Part shown: piece after piece, positions 7,446 through 16,138 of the stretch
Position numbering within the stretch: the first letter of the stretch is position 1
Layout of the letters: each line of letters begins with the position of its first letter
NCBI RefSeq assembly: GCF_902859735.1
Contig: NZ_CADIJY010000020.1
Location: 24,659 to 88,658, forward strand
Direction of reading: 5' to 3'
Source: Achromobacter aegrifaciens
GTDB lineage: Bacteria; Pseudomonadota; Gammaproteobacteria; Burkholderiales; Burkholderiaceae_B
DNA: 64,000 bases
Notes under the pieces: generated by a model
Databases searched by the model: none
What the model was told of the DNA's origin: nothing
The model's input: only the letters and a program-made list of their open reading frames with translations
Made by a program: the position numbers and the translations under genes

Positions 7446-8947
7446 GCCAATCCAGCCTCGAAGGCGTCCTGCGCATTCCCGCGCTGCTGGCCCGCGCGGT
7501 GCGCGACTGGCCCGAACGCACGGCCTTGGTCTGCGGCGCGCGGCGCGTCGATTACCGGCGCTACGCCGCCGAAGTCTGTGCGACGGCCCGCCGTCTGCAA
7601 GCATGTACGGTGTCCGGCGCGCGGATCGCAACCCTGCTGGGCAATTCGGACCTGGCCTGTGTGGTGACGCTGGCGTTGCAGTGCTCCGGTAACCAGCATG
7701 TGCCGCTCAATCCGCTCTATACGGCGCGCGAACTGGAATTCATCCTGCGCGACGCGCAGCCCGCGCTGCTGATTGCCGATGCCGCGTCCATCGCCGTTGC
7801 GGCGCCGCTGGCTGCGGCGCTGGGCATCCGCTTGGTCGCGGAAGACGAAGCCCGTGCGTGGCTGGAGCCTGGCATGGACGATGCGCCGCTGGACGATGCC
7901 GAGGCCCAGGCGCCGGCCCTGCTGCAATACACCGGCGGCACGACCGGACATCCCAAGGGCGTGATCCTCGGACGCGACGCCATCGCCACCAATGTGTTGC
8001 AGCGGGAACTGGCGCTGCCCACCCGCTACGGCGCCGACAGCGTGCTTTGCGCCATGCCGCTATTCCATTCCTATGGCATGGCCATGGGCCTGTTCCTGGC
8101 CGCCAGCGCGGCGGCCACGCTGGTGGTGCTGCCGCGCTACCGGCCCGACGACGTCTGCGACGCGGTGGAGCGCGAGCGTATCACGCTGTTTCCGGGCAGC
8201 CCCACGATCTATACCGGCCTGCTGTCGCATCCGCGCTTTGGCGGCACCGACTGGTCCAGCGTGCGGGCCTGCTATTCCGGTTCCGCGCCGCTGGCCGAAG
8301 AGGTGCACCGGCGCTGGGAAGCTGCGGTAGGCGCGCCGATCTACGAAGGCTATGGCCAGACCGAGGCCGGCCCCATCCTGACTTACAACGGCCCGGCCGG
8401 AACCCGCCATGGCTCGGTTGGCACGCCCGTCGCGCGCACCGAGGTGCAGGTGGTCGACCTGGAAACAGGCACGGTCGTGCTGGCGCCCGGCCAGCGCGGC
8501 GAAATCCGCGCGCGGGGGCCGCAGATCATGCAAGGCTATCTGGCCAGGCCCGACGCTACCGCTGAAACCCTGCGCGACGGCTGGCTGTACACGGGCGACA
8601 TCGGCGAATTCGCGGAGGACGGATTCCTGTACATCCGGGACCGCAAGAAGGATCTGGTGATTTCCGGCGGCTACAACGTCTACCCGCGCGAGGTCGACGA
8701 AGTGCTGTACCTGCATCCCGACGTGGCCGAAGCCGCGGCGGTGGGCTGGCCCGACAGCTACCGCGGCGAGGTCATCCGCGCCTTCGTCGTCCTGCGGCCG
8801 GGCGCGGCAATCGACGAAGCCGGGCTGATCGCGCACTGCCAATCGAATCTGGCGCGCTACAAGGTGCCGGCGGTCATCTGCATACTCGACGCCCTGCCCT
8901 ACACGGGCGCCAACAAGGTGGACAAGAAGGCGCTGCGCGCGCCATGA
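7442..8947 (+). CDS. AMP-dependent acyl-CoA synthetase/ligase
   Basis: About 501 residues of the ANL superfamily, which activates a carboxylic acid to its CoA thioester via an acyl-adenylate. Motifs in order: the phosphate loop QYTGGTTGHPKG, YEGYGQTEAGP, and GWLYTGDIGEF followed by RDRKKDLVISGGYNVYP. A C-terminal lysine lies in TGANKVDKKAL. The start is ATG at 7442, overlapping the thiolase stop; the longer open frame from 7283 is not the gene. The substrate is unknown. It is the last gene of the operon under the LysR at 3993-4949. Confidence 0.92.
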   Translation: MSQSSLEGVLRIPALLARAVRDWPERTALVCGARRVDYRRYAAEVCATARRLQACTVSGARIATLLGNSDLACVVTLALQCSGNQHVPLNPLYTARELEFILRDAQPALLIADAASIAVAAPLAAALGIRLVAEDEARAWLEPGMDDAPLDDAEAQAPALLQYTGGTTGHPKGVILGRDAIATNVLQRELALPTRYGADSVLCAMPLFHSYGMAMGLFLAASAAATLVVLPRYRPDDVCDAVERERITLFPGSPTIYTGLLSHPRFGGTDWSSVRACYSGSAPLAEEVHRRWEAAVGAPIYEGYGQTEAGPILTYNGPAGTRHGSVGTPVARTEVQVVDLETGTVVLAPGQRGEIRARGPQIMQGYLARPDATAETLRDGWLYTGDIGEFAEDGFLYIRDRKKDLVISGGYNVYPREVDEVLYLHPDVAEAAAVGWPDSYRGEVIRAFVVLRPGAAIDEAGLIAHCQSNLARYKVPAVICILDALPYTGANKVDKKALRAP

Positions 8948-8994
8948 ACGCAGCGCGGCGCTCGCTGAAAAGCGCCGCGCTGCAAAGCGGGCGC

Positions 8995-10446
8995 CTAGAC
9001 GGGATCCCGATCCAGCCGGCGCACCGCCGCGCTCAGCGTCGAAAAATCGAACTCCTTGCGGCCGCGCAACAGGCAGCGCATCAGCACGGTCGTCACCACC
9101 GGCACCACCGCCGCCAGCAGGAAGGACTCCAGCAGGAACGAGGGCTTGTCGCCCGGCGCCGGGAAGTAGAACAGGCCGGCCGCCAAGCCGGAGATGGTGG
9201 CGACGGTGGCGGTGAGGCCGTCGTGCTTGCGGCTGAACAATCCGTAGAAGACCGGGAAGGCGGCTGCGGAGCACAGCAAGTCGGCCAGCAGGAACAGGTA
9301 CAGCACGCTGTAGCCTTGCGAGGCCACGATCATGACCGGAATGGCCATCAACAGCACCAGCCAGCGCGCCAGCCGCTTCATGGTCATGGAGCTGGCGTTG
9401 GGCATCAGGCGGCGCATGTCGACCGCGATGATGCTGGAGACGGCGCTGATCGCCGTGTCGGCGGTGCTCATGACCAGCGACAGCCCCAATGGAATCAGCG
9501 CAATCACGAACCATGCGGGGGCATGCGGCATGATGACGCTGAAGAGCGCGATGGAGCTGTCTCCCTGCGGCGCCAGGCCGACGAAGGCCAGGCCGAACAA
9601 TCCCATGAGGAAGATGAAGGGCGCGACCAGCAGGCCGCCCAGCAGGAAACCGTTGCGCATGGAGCGCGCGTCGCGGGCGGCATAGATGCGCTGCCAGTTG
9701 CCCTGGTGGAATATTCCGGTCAGCAGGATGGCGACGAAGAAGGTCAGCCCCGCCTTGATGCCCACCGGATCGGTCAGGTCCAGCAACTGCGGCGCCTTGG
9801 CCTGTAGCGCTTCGATGGTGGGCATGGCCCCGCCCGCGGCTTGCCAGCCGACCAGGCACAGGATCACCAGCAGGGGCACGATCACCATCATCTGCACCTG
9901 GTCCGTGAAGATGGACGAGCGCAGGCCGCCGTAGGTGGTGTAGAGCAAGGTGGTGCCCATCACGATGGCGGCCGTGGCCCATAGCGGCACCGGCGCCAGC
10001 ATGGTGACCAGCTTGGCGATCGCCGTGACTTCGGCCGACAGCGCAATGAAGAGATAGAACAGCATGATGAACAGCGCCAGGCCGTACATGGGCCGGCCGT
10101 AGCGCGCCATCAGGAACTCCGTCAGGGTGTGGCCGTGGGGGATCAGTTCGCGCATGCGCCGTCCCAGCGGAATCATGACCAGGCGCGGCGACATCGATCC
10201 CAGCGCGTAGCCGATGACCGCAGCCAGGCCGCCCCAGGTCGCCGCCTGCGCCGGCGAGAACAGGATCCAGGCGCCCAGGGTCGAGGCCATCAGCGTCAGG
10301 ATGGTGCCGAAGGCGCCCTGGCTGTTGCGGGCGACGATGTAGTCTTCCAGCGTGCCGCGCTTGCGGCGGGTGTACAGCACGCTGGCCACGGCAAAGCCGC
10401 CCGAAAACAGCAGCAGCCACATCAGGGCGGTTGATTGGGTCAACAT
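8995..10446 (-). CDS. Sodium:solute symporter, TPP-riboswitch controlled
   Basis: About 483 residues of the sodium:solute symporter (SSS/pantothenate permease-like) family, with roughly 13 predicted hydrophobic helices. The first is TALMWLLLFSGGFAVASVLY, followed by the SSS-like GTLEDYIVARNSQGAFGTIL. ATG at 10446 (MLTQSTALMW) is preferred over the upstream in-frame ATG at 10506. A clear TPP riboswitch sits in the leader about 120 bases upstream, so the cargo is very probably thiamine or a precursor such as the pyrimidine or thiazole moiety. SSS-family thiamine-related carriers have been predicted before by riboswitch association (the ThiV proposal, from memory). Confidence 0.88.
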   Translation of the reverse strand: MLTQSTALMWLLLFSGGFAVASVLYTRRKRGTLEDYIVARNSQGAFGTILTLMASTLGAWILFSPAQAATWGGLAAVIGYALGSMSPRLVMIPLGRRMRELIPHGHTLTEFLMARYGRPMYGLALFIMLFYLFIALSAEVTAIAKLVTMLAPVPLWATAAIVMGTTLLYTTYGGLRSSIFTDQVQMMVIVPLLVILCLVGWQAAGGAMPTIEALQAKAPQLLDLTDPVGIKAGLTFFVAILLTGIFHQGNWQRIYAARDARSMRNGFLLGGLLVAPFIFLMGLFGLAFVGLAPQGDSSIALFSVIMPHAPAWFVIALIPLGLSLVMSTADTAISAVSSIIAVDMRRLMPNASSMTMKRLARWLVLLMAIPVMIVASQGYSVLYLFLLADLLCSAAAFPVFYGLFSRKHDGLTATVATISGLAAGLFYFPAPGDKPSFLLESFLLAAVVPVVTTVLMRCLLRGRKEFDFSTLSAAVRRLDRDPV

Positions 10447-10566
10447 GGGTATCGGTCCTCCCGCTGCCGGCGGACAGCCGGACGCGCAACGCGGCGGCCC
10501 CGCCACGCTGGTGCGCAGGCCGCAAGATGAATGAAAGTCTAGGGAGGGCGCGCGGACTGCGCGATG

Positions 10567-10654
10567 TCCTTCCCTTCGCCGGCATTACCCGGATCAGGTT
10601 CAAAGGGTTACCGCGATGCCGCGGAATCTCAGCCCTTGCAGGGCTCCCCCAGGA
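10567..10654 (-). promoter_or_regulatory. TPP riboswitch (THI element)
   Basis: On the minus strand the conserved THI core is present in order: GGGGGAGCCC, GGGCTGAGATT, ACCCTTTGAACCTGATC, then CGGGTAATGCCGGCGAAGGGA. TCCT at 10651-10654 can close P1 with AGGA at 10567-10570. It lies upstream of the symporter at 8995-10446. It is expected to lower expression when thiamine pyrophosphate is plentiful, by termination or by sequestering the ribosome site; the sequence alone does not decide which. Confidence 0.95.
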
Positions 10655-10834
10655 ATTGCCGCAAGATTAGGAGAGCGGCACGGCAATGTCAACGCGCCAG
10701 GCACGGACGACCGCCCACGGCTTTTGTGCTAAGTTCGCCCGCGTGCGGCGGCAGTTTTCCTGTCCGCCGCCGCAATCGTAGAGCCTGACCATGCCTATCG
10801 CGCCTTTTACCGCCCCTGCCCGGGCAGGATCGCC

Positions 10835-12115
10835 ATGCTGCATCTGAACCTGTTCATCTTCGGCTGCGGCCACCATCGCGCCGCCTGGCGCCATCCGGAT
10901 TCGGCCGCCGAGCGGCTGGGCGACATCGCCTATTACGAGGAACTGGCGCGCACCGCCGAACGCGGCAAGCTGGATGCCATTTTCTTTGCCGACGGACAAT
11001 CGGTCGACAACATCGGCGACGGCCCGCGCTGGCACCTGGAACCGCTGACCGCCATGGCCGCGATTGCGCGCGCCACCTCCCGCATCGGCCTGATCAGCAC
11101 GGTCTCCAGCACCTTCTTCACGCCCTTTCACGCAGCCCGCATGGTGGCCTCGCTGGACCATATTTCGGGCGGTCGCATGGGCTGGAACGTGGTCACGTCC
11201 ATGTTCGACGCCGAAGCGCGCAACCACGGCTACGAGTCCATGCCGGGGCACGACTGGCGCTATGCGCGCGCCGAGGAGTTCGTCGACGTCGCATTGAAGC
11301 TGTTTGACTCTTGGGACGCGGATGCCCTGGCCATCGATCGCGCCGGCGACTATGGCGTGCCTGCGCGCGTGCACAAGATCGGCCATCATGGCGAGCATTT
11401 CCTGGTCGATGGCCCCCTGACGGTGCCGCGTCCGCCGCAAGGCCGCCCGGTGCTGTTCCAGGCCGGCGCCTCGGACCAGGGCCGCGATCTGGCCGCGCGG
11501 CGCGCCGAAGCGATCTACGCCGTCGCCTACGACCTGCCCGCGGCGCAGGCCTACTACCGCGACATCAAGCGGCGCGTGCTGGCCGCCGGACGCCCGGATT
11601 TCGTGCCCATCATGCCGGGCCTGGTCACCTACGTGGGCTCGACCGAGGCCGAAGCCCGGGCCAAGCAGCGCGAACTGGACACGCTGCTGCCCAGCGACGC
11701 GTCGCTGCGCCAACTGGGCATGTTCGTGCTGCAGGATTGCTCCGCCTGGGAATTGGACGCGCCCGTCCCCACCCTGCCGCCCCTGGCCGAATTCACCGGC
11801 CCCAAGGGCCGCTACGCCACCATCCTGCGCATCATCGAAACCGAAAAGCCCACCGTGCGCCAGTTGCTCGGAAGGTTGGCGGCCGGCGGCGGCCACTGCA
11901 CCATGGTGGGCACGCCCGAACAGATCGCCGACAGGATGGAACACTGGTACCGCAACGAAGGCGCCGACGGCTTCAACCTGATGCCGCCTTCCCTGCCCGG
12001 AGGCATCGACGATTTCGTCGAGCAAGTGATTCCGGTGTTGCAACGCCGGGGTTTGTTCCGCACCGAGTACCAGCACCGCACGCTGCGCGGGCACCTGGGG
12101 CTGGAATCCCGATAG
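10835..12115 (+). CDS. FMNH2-dependent monooxygenase, NtaA/SnaA/DszA family
   Basis: 426 residues of the bacterial luciferase-like superfamily. It shows HPDSAAERLGDIAYYEELAR and LDAIFFADG near the start and the family hallmark SGGRMGWNVVTS around residues 110-121. Relatives oxidise substrates such as nitrilotriacetate, pristinamycin precursors or dibenzothiophene sulfone, using reduced flavin supplied by a separate reductase. No reductase is adjacent, so the partner is encoded elsewhere. It stands alone between the TPP-controlled symporter (divergent) and a minus-strand operon. The substrate cannot be deduced. Confidence 0.88.
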   Translation: MLHLNLFIFGCGHHRAAWRHPDSAAERLGDIAYYEELARTAERGKLDAIFFADGQSVDNIGDGPRWHLEPLTAMAAIARATSRIGLISTVSSTFFTPFHAARMVASLDHISGGRMGWNVVTSMFDAEARNHGYESMPGHDWRYARAEEFVDVALKLFDSWDADALAIDRAGDYGVPARVHKIGHHGEHFLVDGPLTVPRPPQGRPVLFQAGASDQGRDLAARRAEAIYAVAYDLPAAQAYYRDIKRRVLAAGRPDFVPIMPGLVTYVGSTEAEARAKQRELDTLLPSDASLRQLGMFVLQDCSAWELDAPVPTLPPLAEFTGPKGRYATILRIIETEKPTVRQLLGRLAAGGGHCTMVGTPEQIADRMEHWYRNEGADGFNLMPPSLPGGIDDFVEQVIPVLQRRGLFRTEYQHRTLRGHLGLESR

Positions 12116-12162
12116 GCCGGCGCAGCGGCCCCTGGCCGGCCATTTCGTTCCTGCGCGCAGGA

Positions 12163-12381
12163 TTATCCGGCTTGCGTGACAGGCCGCCTGTGCTTGGCCT
12201 TCGCGGCATCGCGCGCGGCTGCCTCGACGATCAGGGCCTGGCGTTTGCGGAAAGTGGCCTGGCGCCTGGCCGCTGCGCGCGTCGCGATCCAGTCATAGAG
12301 CAGTACGCCCGGCTGGCGCAACAGCGCCGCGATCAAGATACCGGCGGCGGCGCCCAGCAGGCCGAACAACAACCCGTGCAT
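12163..12381 (-). CDS. Small membrane protein, 72 aa, hypothetical
   Basis: 72 residues. An N-terminal Gly/Ala-rich hydrophobic helix (LLFGLLGAAAGILIAALL, residues 4-21) is followed by a basic, Ala/Arg/Lys-rich cytoplasmic-looking tail. Its ATG overlaps the stop of the upstream lipoprotein hydrolase in the form TGATG, arguing for a real, translationally coupled gene. No family recognised. It is the last gene of the MarC - DUF4105 - hydrolase operon. Confidence 0.6.
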   Translation of the reverse strand: MHGLLFGLLGAAAGILIAALLRQPGVLLYDWIATRAAARRQATFRKRQALIVEAAARDAAKAKHRRPVTQAG

Positions 12382-14285
12382 CAGCGCGCTCCCTGTTCCA
12401 GCTGAAGCCGCAGAATGCGCCTGAGCTCCAGGATCGCCTGCGGCGTCTCCTGCACGCTGTGCGAGAACGGAATAATCTTCTCGGACTCGGCTCCGTCCAG
12501 ATGCGCGCTGCGGTACGGCACCAGCCCGTCGTCCGAATCCGCCAGCGGGACGCCGGGCGTATTGTTCGCAATGATGCTGTGGTAGCGCACCGCCGGCGAA
12601 ATCGGCATGGACTCGGTCAGTTTCACAAATCGGTCCTTTTCGCTCAGGTTGTCCACGCCATTGGGCACCCGGATCGAGGTTTCTGGCCGGGGCGGCCCAT
12701 CGGCGTCGGCCAGCCTGTTGAGCTTGGCGAACTGCCTGACTACGGTCACAGGCAGCGTGATCAGGTTGGACAGCCAACGCGACAAAGTGTTCTCGGCAAA
12801 TGGCGTACCCCGGTGCGGCGCCGCGATGAACACCGCGCGCGAGATGCCGGGAAATGGCTCGAAGCTCAGCACCGGGTCGAATTCAGCATGCGCCTCGGCC
12901 AGGCGGGTCTCGTCCAGCTTGGCGTGGTCGCGCAATGCGTCCCAGAGCACGGTGCCGGACGAGGATACCAGCAGCCGGCTCAGCACGCCCCCCATGCTGT
13001 GCCCGATGATAACGGCATCGCGTGAAGCTTGCGCCGCCCCCATGGGATCGAAATGCTCGATCGTCTGGCGCAGCGCATCGCGGATGGCGCGGTTGTTCAG
13101 CGCCAGCGGCGTGTTGGTCGGGTAATAGACCTGCCAGATCTGGTAATTCTGGCGCAGGGTTTCATCGCCCAGCACCTCGTTGGCGACGTTGATCCAGGCC
13201 TCGGGGCTGCTCGCCAGACCGTGCAGCATGACGACGGTGCGCCGGTCCGGGTCGTAGGGCTGTAACAGGTATACGTGCGGCGCCTCGATGCCCTCTTCCT
13301 TGCCCAGCACGTTGCGCAGCGCCTGGGTGGCGAAGCCCGACCGCGCCAGCCACAGGCCGTAGCCCGACGTGAAGTTGGCGGCCAGCGGCACCTTCGTGCC
13401 GGCCAGTTCGACCGAGTCCCGCTTGTATGGATCGTAGGCCGCCAGGGTCGCATTGTGCGTGGCCATGACTTCCTCCAGCGTGCCGCCGGGAAAAGCCATG
13501 ATGACGGTCACTGCCGGAAACGGCGTTTCACTGTACGGCGTCTTGAAGGTGTCGGCATCGTTGACACGGCGCGCCGTGACCGCCACCAACTCGGCGCCGA
13601 AGCCGTCGCGCCGGTACATGCTGCGCAGCCCCCGGAAGGTCAAGTTAGCCGCGGGCACCAGTTCGTGCGGAAACTGCTTGCCGCCGGGCAGCTTGACATC
13701 GGACATCTCGCCCACGACCTGCCAGGGTCCCGCCGCCATGCTGGCCCCGGGTTCCGGCGGACGGCCGCGATGCTGCTCGAACAGGCGCGTGACGGCCTGC
13801 TGCACCGCGTAGTTGTAATAGTCGCGCACCTGGGTCTGGCGGTCCTCGAAGGCGCGGTCGCTGGGCGAGCGCGGCGTGAAGAACAGATAGGCATAGGCGG
13901 CCCGCGCCGTCTGCAGATAGGCGTCCAGCAGCTCGTCCTGGCCGGCCTGGCCGTCGGGGCGCTGCTTTTCCGTGGCCAACGCCTCCATCAGCCAGACTTC
14001 GGACAGCGTGGAGAGGCGCCGTTCGCTGTCCAGCCCATCCATGGTGGCAAGCGCGCGGGTACAGGCGTCGCGATCCTTGCGGCATTCCTGCGCGTTCAGG
14101 CCCAGCACGGCCATGGACTCGCGCGCGGAGGCGCTCAACTGGCCGGTGGTGAGCACGTCGCCGCGGCGCTGGGCGATGTAGTCCTGGGTGCTGACGGAAG
14201 ACACCTTGACACCTGCGCAGCCGGCGCACAGCAGCAGGGCCAGGATCGCGCCGCCCTTCGCGCCGGCCGCCCGGATTCCGCTCAC
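12381..14285 (-). CDS. Lipoprotein alpha/beta hydrolase (lipase/esterase-like)
   Basis: About 634 residues. A GTG start at 14285 overlaps the upstream stop (GTGA). It gives a clean lipoprotein signal with lipobox LCAGC, lipidated cysteine C23 followed by Ala, predicting outer-membrane sorting. The N-terminal roughly 300 residues are unassigned. The C-terminal half is an alpha/beta hydrolase: VVMLHGLASSPEAW supplies the oxyanion region, VIIGHSMGGVLSRLL the nucleophile elbow (Ser near residue 430), and AAPHRGTPFAE resembles PGAP1-like or cutinase-type lipases. It lies in a four-gene operon with an envelope-type DUF4105 protein. Confidence 0.85.
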   Translation of the reverse strand: MSGIRAAGAKGGAILALLLCAGCAGVKVSSVSTQDYIAQRRGDVLTTGQLSASARESMAVLGLNAQECRKDRDACTRALATMDGLDSERRLSTLSEVWLMEALATEKQRPDGQAGQDELLDAYLQTARAAYAYLFFTPRSPSDRAFEDRQTQVRDYYNYAVQQAVTRLFEQHRGRPPEPGASMAAGPWQVVGEMSDVKLPGGKQFPHELVPAANLTFRGLRSMYRRDGFGAELVAVTARRVNDADTFKTPYSETPFPAVTVIMAFPGGTLEEVMATHNATLAAYDPYKRDSVELAGTKVPLAANFTSGYGLWLARSGFATQALRNVLGKEEGIEAPHVYLLQPYDPDRRTVVMLHGLASSPEAWINVANEVLGDETLRQNYQIWQVYYPTNTPLALNNRAIRDALRQTIEHFDPMGAAQASRDAVIIGHSMGGVLSRLLVSSSGTVLWDALRDHAKLDETRLAEAHAEFDPVLSFEPFPGISRAVFIAAPHRGTPFAENTLSRWLSNLITLPVTVVRQFAKLNRLADADGPPRPETSIRVPNGVDNLSEKDRFVKLTESMPISPAVRYHSIIANNTPGVPLADSDDGLVPYRSAHLDGAESEKIIPFSHSVQETPQAILELRRILRLQLEQGAR

Positions 14286-15316
14286 TGCGCGGCCCCAGCG
14301 GATGCCGGTTGGCGGATGGCCCGCGAAAACTCGACCGGATCGGGGCCCGGCAATGCGGGCTTGCCAAGGTAGGCTTGTTCGCGCAGCTTGGCCAGCGGCT
14401 TGCGGGTATCCAGGCCGCCTTGTTCGTAGAGGTATTCCGGCAGGTAGCCGGACAGGAGGATGCGGTAATCCATCGGCAGGCCCGGCACGATGGCGCGCAC
14501 CATGCTGTAGACCAGCGTCGTGCAATTGGCGGTCACCGTGTGATAGAAGCGCGGCGCGTCGGCCAGTTCATTCGCGGTGCGCACATAGGACAAGAACAAT
14601 TCGCGCATGGCGGGCACGGGCATGTCGACGGGATACAGGTACACGCGTTCGGCGCGCGGCCCGGCCCGCACGTAGAGGATGTCGCGCTCCTGCGCGGCGA
14701 TCACGCTCAGTTCGAACTGCTTGAAGAAGCCGCCGATCTCGGAAAACTGCTCGCCGCGTTCCTTGCGGATCTCGACTGAAAACACGACGTGACGGCCGTC
14801 GGTGAAACCGAAGGAGACCAGCGTGTGGGCGATGGCCGGGCTGCCCCAGTACGACAGGACCATGTCCACGGAAACGAGCTCGTTCAGGTTGTACTGCTGG
14901 CTTTCCCAGCGCGCCGTGTAGCGCGCGTCGGTATCGGCCTGCCAGTCGAAGTCGCGCACGCTGTCCAACGTGACGATGGATCCGGAGACGCTGCCGCGCA
15001 GCGTGCGCGCCACATCGTCCGCCCAGATCCGGTCGTTGGACGGGGCCAGAGTCTGCCACCAGACGCACAGCGCGGCCATGCCGATCAACCAGGTCCAGGC
15101 GGATCGCCGCGTGCGTCCGCGCCACAGCGCGACGGCCGCATACAGGCACAGCGCGGCCCAGGCCAGCGCCGCTACGCCTTGCACCACTGTGCCGCCCGGC
15201 ATGCGGTAGAACAGCGCCAGACCGCCCCACAGCGCGGACAGGATAAGAACAAGACTGAAGATGACGCGTCCGGCGATCGCCAGGCAGCCGCGCCCGGGTC
15301 GATTACATGCCGCCAT
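14282..15316 (-). CDS. DUF4105 (Lnb N-terminal periplasmic domain-like) membrane protein
   Basis: 344 residues with three hydrophobic segments in the first 100 residues (VIFSLVLILSALWGGLALFY and two more). A DUF4105 domain follows: DRIWADDVARTL, MVLSYWGSPAIAHTLVSFGF, VEIRKERGEQFSEIGGFF and VTANCTTLVYSM. The conserved NC and an upstream His suggest a cysteine-peptidase-like fold, and the family is linked to lipoprotein N-acylation proteins. It overlaps marC-like gene 15303-15986 by 14 bases and the hydrolase by 4. A role in envelope lipid or lipoprotein processing is an inference. Confidence 0.82.
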   Translation of the reverse strand: MAACNRPGRGCLAIAGRVIFSLVLILSALWGGLALFYRMPGGTVVQGVAALAWAALCLYAAVALWRGRTRRSAWTWLIGMAALCVWWQTLAPSNDRIWADDVARTLRGSVSGSIVTLDSVRDFDWQADTDARYTARWESQQYNLNELVSVDMVLSYWGSPAIAHTLVSFGFTDGRHVVFSVEIRKERGEQFSEIGGFFKQFELSVIAAQERDILYVRAGPRAERVYLYPVDMPVPAMRELFLSYVRTANELADAPRFYHTVTANCTTLVYSMVRAIVPGLPMDYRILLSGYLPEYLYEQGGLDTRKPLAKLREQAYLGKPALPGPDPVEFSRAIRQPASAGAAQ

Positions 15317-15986
15317 GCTGTTGCACGATTTCCAGAACGCCGTTGATCACGAACTGCACCGCCATGCACACGAGCAGGAAGCCCATGATGCGGGAGATGG
15401 CTTCCACCCCGCCCTGCCCGATCACGGCCACGATGCGCCCGGCCGAACGCAGGCATATCCAGAACAGCAGGCCCAGCAGGGAGAACACAAGGATGGGAGT
15501 CACCGCCAGCACCCAGGGCGCATAGGTCTGCGTCACCGAGGCATCGAGGGTCGCCGCGCCGCTGATGATCATGGCGATGGTGCCGGGGCCCGCCGTGCCA
15601 GGCATCGCCAGCGGCACGAAGGCGATGTTGGGCGTCTGCCGATTGGCCTGAGCATCGGCCACGTCGGCCTCGGAGGCGGTCGACGGCGCGGATGGGAACA
15701 CCATGCTGAAGCCGATGCTGGCCACGATCAGCCCGCCGGCGATGCGCAGCCCCGGGATCGAAATGCCGAAGGTATGCATGATCCAGGCGCCGGCGTAGTA
15801 GGTGACCAGCATGATGCCGACCACGTAAAAGGCGGCCTGCCTGACCTGGCGTTCGCGCTCTTTATAGGGAATCTGCTGGCCCAGGGACAGCAGCAATGTC
15901 ATGGAGGTCAGGGGATTGGCCAGAGGCAGCATCAAGGCCAGCCCCAGGCTGACCAGTTTTCCCAATTGAACCAGGTCGTCGATCAT
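15303..15986 (-). CDS. MarC family integral membrane protein
   Basis: 227 residues with about six membrane helices. It shows LALMLPLANPLTSMTLLLSL near the start and LRIAGGLIVASIGFSMVF in the middle, both typical of the MarC/UPF0056 family, whose function is not settled. It is the first gene of the four-gene overlapping operon running to 12163 and diverges from a TetR regulator. The spacer holds a palindrome, so TetR may control this operon. Confidence 0.88.
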   Translation of the reverse strand: MIDDLVQLGKLVSLGLALMLPLANPLTSMTLLLSLGQQIPYKERERQVRQAAFYVVGIMLVTYYAGAWIMHTFGISIPGLRIAGGLIVASIGFSMVFPSAPSTASEADVADAQANRQTPNIAFVPLAMPGTAGPGTIAMIISGAATLDASVTQTYAPWVLAVTPILVFSLLGLLFWICLRSAGRIVAVIGQGGVEAISRIMGFLLVCMAVQFVINGVLEIVQQHGGM

Positions 15987-16052
15987 GGTGATGAGCGCTG
16001 CGGGCGCCGGCGTTGCGGCGGGTCACAGCTGCTTGGATGATGTTGCAAGCGC

Positions 16053-16071
16053 GTAATGTACTATACATTAC
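16053..16071. promoter_or_regulatory. Palindromic operator GTAATGTA-N3-TACATTAC
   Basis: A perfect inverted repeat with 8-bp arms and a 3-base spacer in the divergent promoter region between the MarC gene and the TetR gene. Its size and symmetry fit a TetR dimer site. Confidence 0.7.
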
Positions 16072-16138
16072 ACAAATTCAACCAGACATCCGCCTGGTGC
16101 AAGAGAGTCCGCGACCGATACGCGGCCATGGGAATGAA

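Noticed and set aside
8060-10603. Long minus-strand open frame of 847 codons covering the symporter and the ligase antisense
   Set aside because: It lies in a different frame from the symporter and runs antisense through the CoA ligase; no motifs.
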